The notes: generated from the letters alone by a model not told the origin. Shown: positions 8,668 through 18,579, counted from the first letter of the stretch. The stretch: DNA of 46,708 nt from Bacteroidota bacterium (GCA_027487625.1 JAIYDG010000685.1:1-46708), one strand, 5' to 3'. Translations and numbers: made by a program.

Positions 8668-9227
8668 ATCTTATCTCAATTTATTTTAAATTTTCTTTGT
8701 GGCAATCCGGTTAGTGTTTAGTTTTCAATGAATTAAATTTCAAAAAATGTAACAAATATTTTTGCTGAATTAGTAAAATGAAGATTTAATTATTAGAAAT
8801 ATAAAACTACAATTTAAAATTGATGAAATTATTATGTTTTTCAAAGCTAGATACCAATTCAATAAAGAATTTAGTCTTAAGCTTATGATAAATTTTCTTA
8901 TAAATGATTGTTTTAAATAACATAAAATCAAAAATTCAAAACAGTATTGCTACAAAAGTATTTTATTAAACAAAAAGGACATTAAGGACTAAAAGGAGTA
9001 TATTGATTAACCTAGAGCTAAACTTTCGAAGTTCCTATAAATTCAAGTTAAACAACAATAAAATCAATGGGAGAAATGAAACAAATACAGGTTTTCTATT
9101 TCAGGATTTGTTAAAGATGGTAAACACTCGAATGTAAAATCTCTATTGTCAATTGTGCATCAAATAGAACATAAAACTATTGAATAATAAAACATCTAAT
9201 TATTAATATAAACTATAGAATAAAGCA
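8668..9227. other. Gene-free AT-rich spacer
   Basis: About 560 bp between the tRNA promoter and the terminator behind gldN. I see no open frame with a credible start, no strong hairpin and no clear repeat. It may be decayed sequence. Confidence 0.5.
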
Positions 9228-9253
9228 TAAAAAAAGGGGCCGAAGCCCCTTTC
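9228..9253 (-). terminator. Terminator of the T9SS operon
   Basis: On the minus strand GGGGC-TTCG-GCCCC, extended by AAA/TTT pairs, is followed by seven T. This UUCG-capped hairpin sits 12 bp after the gldN stop. Confidence 0.9.
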
Positions 9254-9264
9254 AAATATTTCTA

Positions 9265-10110
9265 CTAGTATTCCCAGTAATCATGTTCTTTTTCGAATAG
9301 TTCTTGTTTGATTCTTTCACCTTCCAATAGAGCAGCTACTCCGTTGTCTTTGAAAGCATCGTATTCTTTGATATACATGTCTTGTTGGTTAGCTTCTTTT
9401 ACGATATAGCTAGTAAACAATCTGTTTTCAAACCAATCGTCAAAAGTTAATCTGGCAGCATCATTCTGTCGATTGAATATTTCATAATTCACCAAAATAT
9501 GTCTCAAATCAGCTTCACCACTACCATCTTTAGCATGGTATTTCAATACACATAAATCTTGTTCACCTAAATCAACTCCTTTAATTCTCACATTGTAACG
9601 AGGTGCGATAGACACGATTCTCACATACATTTGAGAATGCTTTTTATCGAACAACCAATCTTCTACAATTCTGAATTTTTGAATACGTAATTCAGGAATC
9701 ATAGGACTGATAATCGTATCTGTTCTTGTTAAAGAAGGATCATTTGGATCAATTGGAACTTCGATATAATCAGTATCAGTACCAAGCGTCATGAAATACT
9801 CAATTGACATTTGAGAAGACAAAGAATCATCTCTGTAAGGAATGATTTTACCTTCTTTAATATTGTTATAAAGAACAACACTCAAAGGATTTTTAGGCCA
9901 AGCCATTGGCTGGTTTTGTTTTTCTCTGGTATCCACTATTCTCACAACCCTTTTAGCGAAAAACACATCAGCTTCGCGCAAATATGGCCATGGAATAACT
10001 TTCCTTTCAGTTACAGCCTGACGATTGTATATGAAATCATCATACACACCTTGAGCAAAACTTGCAAAAGAAAGCATGCTAAACATCAGGATAATTATTG
10101 ACTTCTTCAT
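9265..10110 (-). CDS. gldN: T9SS ring protein GldN/PorN
   Basis: A 281-residue secreted protein. The signal peptide ends at FASFAQ. The mature part is typical GldN: WPYLREADVFFAKRV near 41-55, followed by MSIEYFMTLGTD and the region VEDWLFDKKHSQMYVRI. With GldK it forms the periplasmic ring attached to the outer membrane in the type IX secretion system. It is somewhat shorter than the F. johnsoniae protein, with the shortening at the C-terminus. It is the last gene of the operon, 40 bp after gldM and just before the terminator. The family call is firm. Confidence 0.93.
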   Translation of the reverse strand: MKKSIIILMFSMLSFASFAQGVYDDFIYNRQAVTERKVIPWPYLREADVFFAKRVVRIVDTREKQNQPMAWPKNPLSVVLYNNIKEGKIIPYRDDSLSSQMSIEYFMTLGTDTDYIEVPIDPNDPSLTRTDTIISPMIPELRIQKFRIVEDWLFDKKHSQMYVRIVSIAPRYNVRIKGVDLGEQDLCVLKYHAKDGSGEADLRHILVNYEIFNRQNDAARLTFDDWFENRLFTSYIVKEANQQDMYIKEYDAFKDNGVAALLEGERIKQELFEKEHDYWEY

Positions 10111-10150
10111 TGTCTTTATTGAATAATTTTAAAACGCCTTTTACTTTTTC

Positions 10151-11686
10151 TTATTGTCTAACAGAAACTGTTAAAGATGAAGGCAATTGCACAGGACCAG
10201 CAGGACCTTGAGCACTGATACCTGTTAAAGTATAAGTATCACCAGGTTTTGCTAAGTTCAATAATGCTTTTGCTTCTCCACTAATATTTGTACCACTACC
10301 AGGAGCAAATTTACCATCACCTCTTTTAGGTTGATAAATTAATGTCCATCTTAAAGTTGTGAAGTTAACACCTTCGAATGCGAAATCCTTTAATGCTGTA
10401 ATAACAAAGTTAGCAGCTTTGATTTCACCTGCCGAGTAAGATCCACTTTGGAAAATAGAACCTAACTGAGGCATTGGTTTAGGGATTGGACGAACACGGT
10501 ATTTTTGGAAACCCATTACTTTACCATTTACAGTAGCATTAATGGTAATTTCTCTTTGAGTACCATCAACATTTAAAAGGAAAGTTCCATCTTGTTTATC
10601 TGGTCTTAATTTACCACCTGCTGAAGCAGTTACAGAAACTTCACGGGATGAAACACCTGGTACAGATACTGAAATTGGATTATCCAAACCAATGTAAACT
10701 ACATTCATTTTAGTTGCAGAAATTACTGCTAATGGAGATAATGCAAAGAAAGTACCTTCAACTTCATCTCTTTTTGGTCTACCTTGAGCATCCGGAGTAA
10801 TGATAACAGCTTTGAATTTGTTTTCACCCTCTCTTGTTGCAGTAACTTCATATTTACCTACTCCACCTTCAACTTTTACACTAGAACCATTTACTGAGAT
10901 ATCAGGATTTGTTCTTGAGCTTGAAGCAGCAAGGAAGATATCTGCAGAATATTTGTTTCCTAAAGTGATATAAGTACCATTATTAGGAATGATTTTAGCT
11001 TCTAATTTATCAACTATTAGAACATCATCTTTAATGGAACCTTTGATAATATCTAAAACTTGCGCTTCAGTATTTTTGATATCATTTTGAGTTTTAGAAA
11101 TCAAAGCAACAACAGCTGCTAAAGGCGTATGTTCAAACATTTCTGATTCCCAAGATTGACCATCTTTAGGATCTTCAATGATTAAATCTGATTTCACTTC
11201 AGCTTGTTTTTCTTTAGGCAAAAGAGCTAATAATTTATTCTTGATGTCAAGAATTTTAGCTTTAACTTCCTTTCCTTTTCCTTGATTAATCATCAAGTTA
11301 GCATGCTTTTCAATATTACTCGCTTGAGCAACTTCTTCTTCTGCTTTACCATCTTTACGACCACCTGCTGCCTCAATTAATTGAGTTTTTAAATCAGCAA
11401 AATATTTAACACCTTCATCAGCGATTTTTTTCGCTTCTAAAGACTTATCATAAGCTTCTTTTCCTTTAGGGTCGCCAGGACTGATTTCCTTGTGGTATTT
11501 ATCGATTGCCTTTAAAGTATTGATATTTTTCTTATCAATATTTTCTCCGGCACGATCCATGCTTATTTCCACCATATGAAAGGCCTTCAGAATCTCAGCA
11601 GATACATTCAATGCTAACAATGCTGTTAACACCAAATACATCATATTGATCATCTTCTGCCTAACGCTTACTTTACCTCCTGCCAT
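10151..11686 (-). CDS. gldM: T9SS motor protein GldM/PorM
   Basis: A 511-residue inner-membrane protein with one N-terminal transmembrane helix (about 13-35) and a long periplasmic part. The periplasmic part starts with a helical domain to about residue 220 and continues with beta-rich Ig-like domains. Arg9 (SVRQKM) is present; in the known GldLM structure this arginine faces the GldL glutamate and is needed for proton-powered rotation. GldM carries the motor movement to the GldKN ring. It lies 43 bp after gldL and 40 bp before gldN. The length is as expected for the family. Confidence 0.95.
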   Translation of the reverse strand: MAGGKVSVRQKMINMMYLVLTALLALNVSAEILKAFHMVEISMDRAGENIDKKNINTLKAIDKYHKEISPGDPKGKEAYDKSLEAKKIADEGVKYFADLKTQLIEAAGGRKDGKAEEEVAQASNIEKHANLMINQGKGKEVKAKILDIKNKLLALLPKEKQAEVKSDLIIEDPKDGQSWESEMFEHTPLAAVVALISKTQNDIKNTEAQVLDIIKGSIKDDVLIVDKLEAKIIPNNGTYITLGNKYSADIFLAASSSRTNPDISVNGSSVKVEGGVGKYEVTATREGENKFKAVIITPDAQGRPKRDEVEGTFFALSPLAVISATKMNVVYIGLDNPISVSVPGVSSREVSVTASAGGKLRPDKQDGTFLLNVDGTQREITINATVNGKVMGFQKYRVRPIPKPMPQLGSIFQSGSYSAGEIKAANFVITALKDFAFEGVNFTTLRWTLIYQPKRGDGKFAPGSGTNISGEAKALLNLAKPGDTYTLTGISAQGPAGPVQLPSSLTVSVRQ

Positions 11687-11729
11687 TTCTTAAATCTTAA
11701 TTTTGTTTAAAGTTCGATAATGATTGAAT

Positions 11730-12527
11730 TTAGTTGCTACGAACATTCATAGCTGCAAGCATATTGCCATAAACATTGTTTAAATTACCTAAGTTTTTAG
11801 ACAATTTATCCATTTCTGATCTGAAATGCTCAGCTTGATTGTTAGACTCATTTAAAGTATTTACAACTTTAGATAAACCTCCAACAAATTCATTGATAGA
11901 TTTCAAGTGGTTATTTGATTCAGAAATCTCTAATTCATAAATAGAATTTAATGAAGAAAGATTTTTAGTCATTTTTTCGATTTGAGCTCCATATTCTCTT
12001 GAACCTTCAGAAGCATTAACTAAACCTTCCATAGCGTTTACAGCCTTAGAATATGAAGTATTGATTCCAGTTAAAGAATCAGCAGCTTGTTGTACATTTT
12101 TAGTGTAGCTTTCAGTTGCTGAAGCAGCTTTAGATAAATCTTTTAAATCTGTAACATTATCGTTTAAAGCACGAATACCATTACCAAGGCTAGAAATTAA
12201 ATCTGGACCTATTTTAGCATCTTCCAACATTTTATCTAATTGTTGAGTTAAGCTACCTTTGTTTGAAGTTGATTTCTTTTCTTTTGGCTCAAGACCAGCA
12301 AGTTCTGGATAAACTAATGTCCAATCTGGCTCTTGATGAGGTGGTTCGAATGCAGAGATAAAGAAAATAACGGCTTCAGTTAGTAGTCCTACCATAAGCA
12401 TTCCATCAGCACCAGGTAAGTGAAGAATTTTGAATAATGCACCAATGATAACGACTGCGGCACCAATACCGTAGGCTTTCGCCATGATTGACTTGAAAAG
12501 TTTACTTTCTAAAAAACTGTTTTTCAT
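11730..12527 (-). CDS. gldL: T9SS motor protein GldL/PorL
   Basis: A 265-residue inner-membrane protein with two transmembrane helices (about 18-35 and 43-60) and a long cytoplasmic coiled-coil-like tail. Glu51 in LLTEAVIFF corresponds to the conserved membrane glutamate that carries protons in the GldLM motor. The tail has a weakly repeated L/N/S/A heptad pattern to the end. The gene lies 39 bp after gldK and 43 bp before gldM. Confidence 0.95.
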   Translation of the reverse strand: MKNSFLESKLFKSIMAKAYGIGAAVVIIGALFKILHLPGADGMLMVGLLTEAVIFFISAFEPPHQEPDWTLVYPELAGLEPKEKKSTSNKGSLTQQLDKMLEDAKIGPDLISSLGNGIRALNDNVTDLKDLSKAASATESYTKNVQQAADSLTGINTSYSKAVNAMEGLVNASEGSREYGAQIEKMTKNLSSLNSIYELEISESNNHLKSINEFVGGLSKVVNTLNESNNQAEHFRSEMDKLSKNLGNLNNVYGNMLAAMNVRSN

Positions 12528-12566
12528 CTGCTTGTTTTGTTTAAGTGTTATTTAATAATTGTTTGA

Positions 12567-13859
12567 TTACTTTTTATCTCTGTTTGAACGACCAACGTAA
12601 CTTTGAACGGTACGGAAACCTACGTAAGAGTTAGATGAATCTTGGTACTCATAAGAGCGAGATCCAACTTGTACGAAAGCAGCAATATCCTTCCAAGAAC
12701 CACCTCTGATTACTTTTCTTTTGAGGGTTTCAGAATCTTCATCTTTGGCATCGTATTGGTAATCTGAATTGAGATCATGAGTGAATAAATGAGCTGACTC
12801 TGCATAGGCTGAAATTGTCCATTCAGCAACATTACCACTCATATCATATAAACCAAAATCATTAGGGAAATAAGAAGCAACACGAATTGGGTAAACACCA
12901 CCATCTGCGCCATAATCACCACGACCTGGTTTGAAGTTAGCTAAAGAACAACCTTTAGCATTTCTTACATAAGGACCACCCCAAGGGTACATACTTTGAT
13001 CTCTTCCACCACGAGCAGCATATTCCCACTCATATTCTGTTGGTAAACGGAAAGCAGTAACACCATTTTCATCGTTCATTGAATAGAAAGCATTTAATTT
13101 AAATGTTCTCCAATGAGCGAACGCTCTTGCTTGTTTCCAGTTAACTCCAACTACAGGATAATCATCATATTTCGGATGCCAGTAGTACATTGTAGAAATA
13201 GGCTCATTGTAAGCATAAGTAAAATCACGCATGAATACTAAAGTATCAGGATAGATTTCAACTTCTTCTTGTTTCTTGAACTTTTCTCTTGAAACTTTAT
13301 AACCATCTTGGCGCTTCAATTGAGCAGCAGCACGTAAATCGATATAATCGTAACGATATTTGATTTTTCTAACATCGTACTGTTTTGTTCTATAATAGAT
13401 TTCACCACCTTGGTAATATAAATCCTGGATATCACCATTCTTCATATCTTCCTCTTCAATTCTTTCACGGTAATTGATAGCGTGCTCACCTGTTTCTTCA
13501 CCAGAAATTGGATCCGTTAATGGAATTTGGAATTTTTCTCCCATTTTATCACGGAAGATTGAGTCTAAAACCTCATCAACAAACTGACGATATTCGTTAT
13601 TTGTAATTTCGGTTTCATCCATGTAGAATGCGGTAACTGTGATTTGCTTGTTAGGAGCAATCATTGAGTTTGGAATATCCTGTTCATTCGCACCCACGTG
13701 GATGGTTCCTGAAGGTATATAAACCGTTCCGTAGGGTTGAGGGTGAAACCAGGCCTTACGCCCACCTACACCGTTTAGTTCCCCATTATCTGAACTCAGC
13801 CCACAGCTAGCGAGTGAGGTCACAAAAAAGGAAAATACAAACCACCTTAATGTCTTCAT
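12567..13859 (-). CDS. gldK: T9SS ring lipoprotein GldK/PorK
   Basis: A 430-residue lipoprotein with lipobox SLASC (Cys19). The body is a formylglycine-generating-enzyme-like (sulfatase-modifying) domain. Recognisable parts are GTIHVGANEQD near 50, VTAFYMDETEITNNEYRQF near 71-89, RLPTEYEWEYAARGG near 270, and YDMSGNVAEW followed by VIRGGSW. In T9SS the fold is structural: GldK forms the ring with GldN under the outer membrane. It is the first gene of the gldKLMN block and has a good promoter 32 bp upstream, so it can be transcribed apart from porP. Confidence 0.95.
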   Translation of the reverse strand: MKTLRWFVFSFFVTSLASCGLSSDNGELNGVGGRKAWFHPQPYGTVYIPSGTIHVGANEQDIPNSMIAPNKQITVTAFYMDETEITNNEYRQFVDEVLDSIFRDKMGEKFQIPLTDPISGEETGEHAINYRERIEEEDMKNGDIQDLYYQGGEIYYRTKQYDVRKIKYRYDYIDLRAAAQLKRQDGYKVSREKFKKQEEVEIYPDTLVFMRDFTYAYNEPISTMYYWHPKYDDYPVVGVNWKQARAFAHWRTFKLNAFYSMNDENGVTAFRLPTEYEWEYAARGGRDQSMYPWGGPYVRNAKGCSLANFKPGRGDYGADGGVYPIRVASYFPNDFGLYDMSGNVAEWTISAYAESAHLFTHDLNSDYQYDAKDEDSETLKRKVIRGGSWKDIAAFVQVGSRSYEYQDSSNSYVGFRTVQSYVGRSNRDKK

Positions 13860-13890
13860 CTTATTTCAGTTTATAATTAGTCGATTCTGG

Positions 13891-13920
13891 CAAATTTATT
13901 AAATCAATTATGAAATGCAA
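13891..13920 (-). promoter_or_regulatory. Promoter of gldKLMN
   Basis: The minus-strand -7 element is TAAATTTG (13898-13891) and the -33 TTG is at 13920-13918, with a spacer of exactly 19 bp. It lies in the 104-bp gap between porP and gldK. I infer a gldK-proximal start in addition to any read-through from porP. Confidence 0.6.
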
Positions 13921-13963
13921 GTTTTTGATTGAATGGGTTAAAAACGCGACATTCAATTTTTTA

Positions 13964-14959
13964 TTACATGAACCTCGGAGTTAGGATTGGAACTGGAGGT
14001 TTTGTTGTTGGGGTATATTTAATACCGAAGCAATATCTTAAAATTATTTCATGGGAGCCTGAACTGTATTTAAGTATGCGTGAGGTAGTTAAGTCATAAG
14101 AATAACCTGCGTATAATCCTCCAAGTTGATATCCAAACAAAACTACAGCTGCATCCATTGGTCTCCAAGTTAGTCCACCATGTAATTTATCGTTCCAGAT
14201 TAAAAAACAATTAATATCTGTTTGAATCTTTGCAGGATCTTTTTTTACAATCAAATTTGGTTGTAATTTAAAATAACCTCCACTTAAAGCATACTCCGCA
14301 CCAGCCATAAAATAGTAATGCATTTTTAAGTCATCTGTTCTTCTTCCTTGTGGCCATTCGTAGGTAACTTTGCCTTGGTTAAGATGAGTTGCGGAAATAC
14401 CTGCATAAAAATTATCAAAAACAGAAAGACTAGGTCTGGTATAATATATACCTGCGCCAAAGTCCATGGTAGTGCCGCTTACATTAACATTTGGAATTTT
14501 AGCATCACCATCTTCTAAAGGTTTTAATTTTGTTCCATCAAGTGATTTTTGCATCAAACCTGCGCTAAAACCTATAGCTAAAACATCTTCATTTTGAAAA
14601 GGATGTTTGTATGAAAGAGATAAAGTTGGAGTTGTAGCCAATGCGAAACCAAGTTCGTCTCTTAAAATATGAACACCTAAACCTATGCGCTTACCAATTG
14701 GTGCATTAAAAGAACCAACAAGATTTGTTGGAGCTGCACCACGAGGCACATCACCTTCTTGTCCGCCACCAAAGCCAACCCATTGGCTTCTATGAAGCAA
14801 TGTCGCACAAAACTTATCCCCGTTACCAGCAAAGCCTGGATTAAAAGCAAGTTTATTATGCATAAAATTGCTATAGTGAGGATCCTGTTGTGCACTGGCT
14901 ATCAGGGAGACAGAGAGACCTGCTACCAGCATTAATATTTTTGTAAAGCTTAAATTCAT
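13964..14959 (-). CDS. porP: PorP/SprF-family T9SS outer-membrane protein
   Basis: A 331-residue beta-barrel protein. I start it at the ATG at 14959, which gives a clean signal peptide ending in IASAQ; a GTG two codons upstream is less likely. The mature start QDPHYSNFMHNKLAFNPGFAG is the signature of PorP/SprF proteins, which anchor T9SS clients or components in the outer membrane. The barrel ends with aromatic-rich strands. The order porP-gldK-L-M-N is the same as in Porphyromonas. Genomes usually carry several SprF paralogues, but this copy's place by the core genes favours the PorP role. Confidence 0.88.
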   Translation of the reverse strand: MNLSFTKILMLVAGLSVSLIASAQQDPHYSNFMHNKLAFNPGFAGNGDKFCATLLHRSQWVGFGGGQEGDVPRGAAPTNLVGSFNAPIGKRIGLGVHILRDELGFALATTPTLSLSYKHPFQNEDVLAIGFSAGLMQKSLDGTKLKPLEDGDAKIPNVNVSGTTMDFGAGIYYTRPSLSVFDNFYAGISATHLNQGKVTYEWPQGRRTDDLKMHYYFMAGAEYALSGGYFKLQPNLIVKKDPAKIQTDINCFLIWNDKLHGGLTWRPMDAAVVLFGYQLGGLYAGYSYDLTTSRILKYSSGSHEIILRYCFGIKYTPTTKPPVPILTPRFM

Positions 14960-15074
14960 TGGCACTAGCTATTAAGTATCAAAAAACAATAATACGAAAA
15001 AAATCGAATTAAACAAGAATTTTACTAATAACTAAAAAATTAAGAAAAGCGTATATTACCAGTGTTTACGGGTA

Positions 15075-15830
15075 TTAAGCTTTGTGATGAGCTTCAATAA
15101 ACTTATCAATAGCCATTACCATTGAAGGAGTTTGCGGAGTTGGAGCCTGAACATTGACCTCCAACTTGGCTTCAATCATAGCTTTGATAGTGGTTGCGCC
15201 AAATCCAGCTATGAGAGTTTTGTTTTGTTTGAATTCAGGAAAATTCTCAAAAAGTGAACGAATATCTGCTGGAGAAAAAAATGCAATTATATCATAATTT
15301 ACATTGGTCAAATCAGATAAATCAGAAGATTTTATGCGATAAAAAAATGCTTCCTTAAAAGCAATTTTACTCTTCTTCATAAACTTCTCAATATCCTGTT
15401 TTCTCCAATCTGAACAAGGGAATAAGTACTTCTCTGTAGGATGACTTTTAAAAACCGTCAATAATTCAATTTCAGTACCTTTTCCAACAAATACTTTACG
15501 TTTTCTAACCTGAATATATTTGGCCAAATAATTAGCAATACTTTCGTTTACACAGAAATATTTCATTTCTGCAGGAATTTCAAGCTTTAATTCGGCGCAC
15601 ATTCTAAAGAAATTATCAATTGAATTTCTTGAATTAAGAATGATAGCAGTATGTTCAAGGATATTAATCTTTTGCTGTCTAAACTCTTTAGCACCAATGG
15701 GTTCTACTTGAATAAATGGACGAAAATCCATTTTTAAGTTGTACTTTTTGGCAAGCTCAAACCATGGCGACTTTTCGCTTTCCGGTTTCGGCTGAGAGAT
15801 GATGATACTTTTTATTTTCGCGTTTTTCAA
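15075..15830 (-). CDS. hemD: Uroporphyrinogen-III synthase (HemD)-like protein
   Basis: About 251 residues. The fold is that of uroporphyrinogen-III synthase: two alpha/beta lobes, with IILNSRNSIDNFF near 65-77 and IIAFFSPADIRSLF near 180-193. It would close hydroxymethylbilane to the tetrapyrrole ring. There is no ATG. I choose the TTG at 15830 because its bases overlap the stop of the upstream gene as TTGA, a classical coupling arrangement, and the N-terminus then reads MKNAKIKSI. A TTG three codons earlier is the alternative. It sits between a DUF4271 gene and porP, not with other heme genes, so it may be a paralogue tied to the T9SS locus. Conservation of the catalytic lobe is only moderate. 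Confidence 0.72.
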   Translation of the reverse strand: MKNAKIKSIIISQPKPESEKSPWFELAKKYNLKMDFRPFIQVEPIGAKEFRQQKINILEHTAIILNSRNSIDNFFRMCAELKLEIPAEMKYFCVNESIANYLAKYIQVRKRKVFVGKGTEIELLTVFKSHPTEKYLFPCSDWRKQDIEKFMKKSKIAFKEAFFYRIKSSDLSDLTNVNYDIIAFFSPADIRSLFENFPEFKQNKTLIAGFGATTIKAMIEAKLEVNVQAPTPQTPSMVMAIDKFIEAHHKA

Positions 15831-16780
15831 TTGAACCAAGTATTTAAATATAGTTTAAATACGACACACCAGGGTAATATTTCGAAGGCGCAAAGATAAG
15901 TAAAAAGATATATGGTTGGATATTTACTAACGTTGACACCCATTAATAAATTTTTAACCATTCTAAAAATGAATCCTACAAGGATAATAATTATCGCACA
16001 AGCTCCTATAAATCTGACAATTGAAACATCAGGAACATAGATATAAAGTAAATTGAAACCTATCAAAAAAAGACCTACTAAATTGCTAATTGAGATGGCA
16101 TTAAATAGAAATAACTGAGAAAGTTGCTGAGTTTTGAAAATAAATCCGATAAAAAGATTCAAAATAATTTTAGCCAGGTATACGATTATCATTCCAAGCG
16201 AAACTGTCCAAAACAAAGAAATATCTGAATTTACCTCAATTAAACTCTTTCTTTCAGCGTAGGTTACAGAAAAAAGTGCTCCGGAAGCAATAAATCCTAA
16301 GAATATTGCTAAAGAAGTTAATAGGTAATTGGGACTTTTATCTTTCCAAACTTTTAAATCAAAACTCATTTCAAAAGCCGATGATATAATTTCATCGAAT
16401 CGTTTTAAGTTCATTAATCGAACAGTAGCTACAAAAAAGATAATTGCCATTAAAATCCAAAACTTCCAATTTTCATCTCTCTTTTTTCTGAATTCAATTT
16501 CTTTTACGCCAGGTAAAGTTCTACTCTCAAATTTTATTTCATCAAGTCCTTCTGCGTTTTGTAAATTTTCATAAGGAAAAGCAATACCTCTTATTATTGA
16601 ATCCTTTCTTAAAGAATCTAATAATGTAAAATCGGATCTGGTAAATTTGATTTGACTTGCCGCAGCAGTGTTTAAAGAATCAATTAGATTGATTTTAGTA
16701 ACTATAGTATCCTTAGGTAAAGCGTATAAATACCCTAAACTTAATCCCAAAATCACTAAAACAAATAATCTTTTTATCAT
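15827..16780 (-). CDS. DUF4271 membrane protein
   Basis: A 317-residue inner-membrane protein. It has a signal-like first helix, a soluble stretch of about 80 residues, then about six transmembrane helices from residue 108 onward (WILMAIIFFVATVRLM and following). The arrangement matches DUF4271 proteins of Bacteroidota, whose function is not known. It starts one base inside the stop of the barrel gene upstream (TAATG) and overlaps the HemD-like gene downstream, so the three are translated as one coupled unit. Its constant place beside T9SS genes in this window suggests an envelope function. Confidence 0.75.
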   Translation of the reverse strand: MIKRLFVLVILGLSLGYLYALPKDTIVTKINLIDSLNTAAASQIKFTRSDFTLLDSLRKDSIIRGIAFPYENLQNAEGLDEIKFESRTLPGVKEIEFRKKRDENWKFWILMAIIFFVATVRLMNLKRFDEIISSAFEMSFDLKVWKDKSPNYLLTSLAIFLGFIASGALFSVTYAERKSLIEVNSDISLFWTVSLGMIIVYLAKIILNLFIGFIFKTQQLSQLFLFNAISISNLVGLFLIGFNLLYIYVPDVSIVRFIGACAIIIILVGFIFRMVKNLLMGVNVSKYPTIYLFTYLCAFEILPWCVVFKLYLNTWFN

Positions 16781-18546
16781 TAAAAATAATTTACAAAGCC
16801 AAAATGAATTCTCGCTGAATTGAACAAAATTGGATTATTTTTCTGAGAACCCACTGCATAATACAAAGAAAAAACACCTGCTTTAGATTCAATATTCATT
16901 CCAGCACCAAAACCTTTCGGGAAATCGTTTTGAAATGATGAAGCTAAAGTGTTTTTCACATAAGCACTATTGTAGAAAACCAAAAATGATGAATTTTCAG
17001 CTATCATATATTTCAAATCTAAATTTCCAATTAAGAAAGTTTCTGCGAAAATACTTTGTTCATCAAAACCTTTTAAAGTTTTTAATCCACCAATGCGAAA
17101 AAGTTCATTTTGAAACAATTTTTCATTGTAAATATGGCCTCCAAGTGAAGAAATTTGAAGAACAATCTGTTTATAAAGTGTGATACTTTTCGAAAAGTTA
17201 TACTTCAATTTAAGTTGAACAGACTGCAACTTCAATGAATCATAAGGGTTATATTGAATAAAATCAGGAGTTGAAAACCTCAAATCATTGATAGTTGAGT
17301 TTTTAATAATTTTTCTTGTACCTGCTAAAAACTCAATTTCTACTTTTGAACCTTTAGAAGGATTAAAAAAATTATTTAAAGAATTACGTCTAATGCTAAA
17401 ACCAAATAAATCTGATCTAAGGTCATGAAATAGTGGTAATTGTTTTGATAATAGGATTGAATTTGTATCAACAGAAATCAATGAAATATTTTGAAAATTA
17501 TAAATCAACTTAAAAATACTCTTACCATTTCCTCGGTATTGTAAAGAAATTTCATTAGATAAATCAAGGTACAAAGTATCGAATTTTAAGAGTCGAAAAT
17601 CATAATCCAAACCAAATCTTGTGTTTAAAAAATAAGGCCAGTTAAACACAATCTTAAGATCTTGAGAACTATTTAAAAAACTTCTAAAACCAATTTCTAA
17701 AGCTTTTCCAGAACCTAAAATGTTTTGCAATTTAAGGTTGAGATCTCCTGTAATTACCAGTTTATTATTGAGACTGCTATTTGGAGCAAAACCAATAATT
17801 CCATCAAAATTTCCAGCCTTCTTTTTATCAATATAAACATAAGGTTTGGCTTTATTTCCATAAAAATAAACACCAACAGGTCTTGTAATTTTAATGTAAG
17901 GCAATTCTGTTAAAGTAGTATTTACTTCTTTTAGAGTTGATTCATTGTAAAGTGAACCTGGTTTTATATTACAGAAACTCCGTAAATATTTTAATTTCAA
18001 CTCGGAAGTACCAGCAAAATCTAAAGAATCAAAATAGAATAATGGCCCGGTTTGAAGATTTACAGAAACACGAATATTTGATGAATCAACTAAAATACTA
18101 TCAAAAAAAACAACTGAAAATGGATAACCACTATTTAAAGATAATTCTAGAATTTTATTTCTGAGTTGTGATAATTTTGAATCCGAAAAAGGAATATCTT
18201 TATGTAATTCATTTAACTCAGAATGTATTTTCTCAGGTAAATTCCCAATTGAAACCCTAATTTTTTTATATCTGGTTCCTAATTTCCAAAAAGTAAATAA
18301 TGTATCTTTATTTATCGAATAGTATTCATTTTCTACAATTGGAAATAAAAATGAGTTCGATTGTAATTCGCTAAAAACTTTGGCTCTTTCATTTTCTAAT
18401 GAAGTAAAAGAATCAATTTTGATTTTATAATTTCCATTAAAAACCGAATTATTATCAAATTGATTCACCCAAAGAACCTGCCCATTAAGTTTATCCAAAA
18501 TGAACAATATTAAAACTGCAAAAACAAAAAGATGAATCCTAGTCAA
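16780..18546 (-). CDS. BamA/TamA-like outer-membrane protein
   Basis: A 588-residue Omp85-type protein. The signal peptide ends near residue 23 (KLNGQ). Residues about 95-230 look like one or two POTRA domains (LNSGYPFSVVFFDSILV, then YFDSLDFAGTSELKLKYLRS). From about 235 to the end there is a 16-strand-type barrel with an FRIGGLKTLKGFDEQ segment, which matches the conserved lid region of surface-antigen/BamA barrels. It has fewer POTRA domains than true BamA, so TamA-like or a lineage-specific transporter is more likely. It is the first gene of the minus-strand T9SS-side operon and is divergent from hemW. Confidence 0.75.
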   Translation of the reverse strand: MTRIHLFVFAVLILFILDKLNGQVLWVNQFDNNSVFNGNYKIKIDSFTSLENERAKVFSELQSNSFLFPIVENEYYSINKDTLFTFWKLGTRYKKIRVSIGNLPEKIHSELNELHKDIPFSDSKLSQLRNKILELSLNSGYPFSVVFFDSILVDSSNIRVSVNLQTGPLFYFDSLDFAGTSELKLKYLRSFCNIKPGSLYNESTLKEVNTTLTELPYIKITRPVGVYFYGNKAKPYVYIDKKKAGNFDGIIGFAPNSSLNNKLVITGDLNLKLQNILGSGKALEIGFRSFLNSSQDLKIVFNWPYFLNTRFGLDYDFRLLKFDTLYLDLSNEISLQYRGNGKSIFKLIYNFQNISLISVDTNSILLSKQLPLFHDLRSDLFGFSIRRNSLNNFFNPSKGSKVEIEFLAGTRKIIKNSTINDLRFSTPDFIQYNPYDSLKLQSVQLKLKYNFSKSITLYKQIVLQISSLGGHIYNEKLFQNELFRIGGLKTLKGFDEQSIFAETFLIGNLDLKYMIAENSSFLVFYNSAYVKNTLASSFQNDFPKGFGAGMNIESKAGVFSLYYAVGSQKNNPILFNSARIHFGFVNYF

Positions 18547-18556
18547 GATTTGTTAA

Positions 18557-18564
18557 TAGATTTG
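18557..18564 (+). promoter_or_regulatory. -7 element of the hemW promoter
   Basis: TAGATTTG lies 15 bp before the hemW ATG in the 33-bp divergent gap. No TTG is found at the proper distance upstream, so this is a weaker call. Confidence 0.35.
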
Positions 18565-18579
18565 CTGTAAAAAATAATT

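Noticed and set aside
9811-10101. Open frame of 96 codons opposite gldN
   Set aside because: It lies wholly within a well-conserved T9SS gene on the other strand and shows no recognisable protein features.
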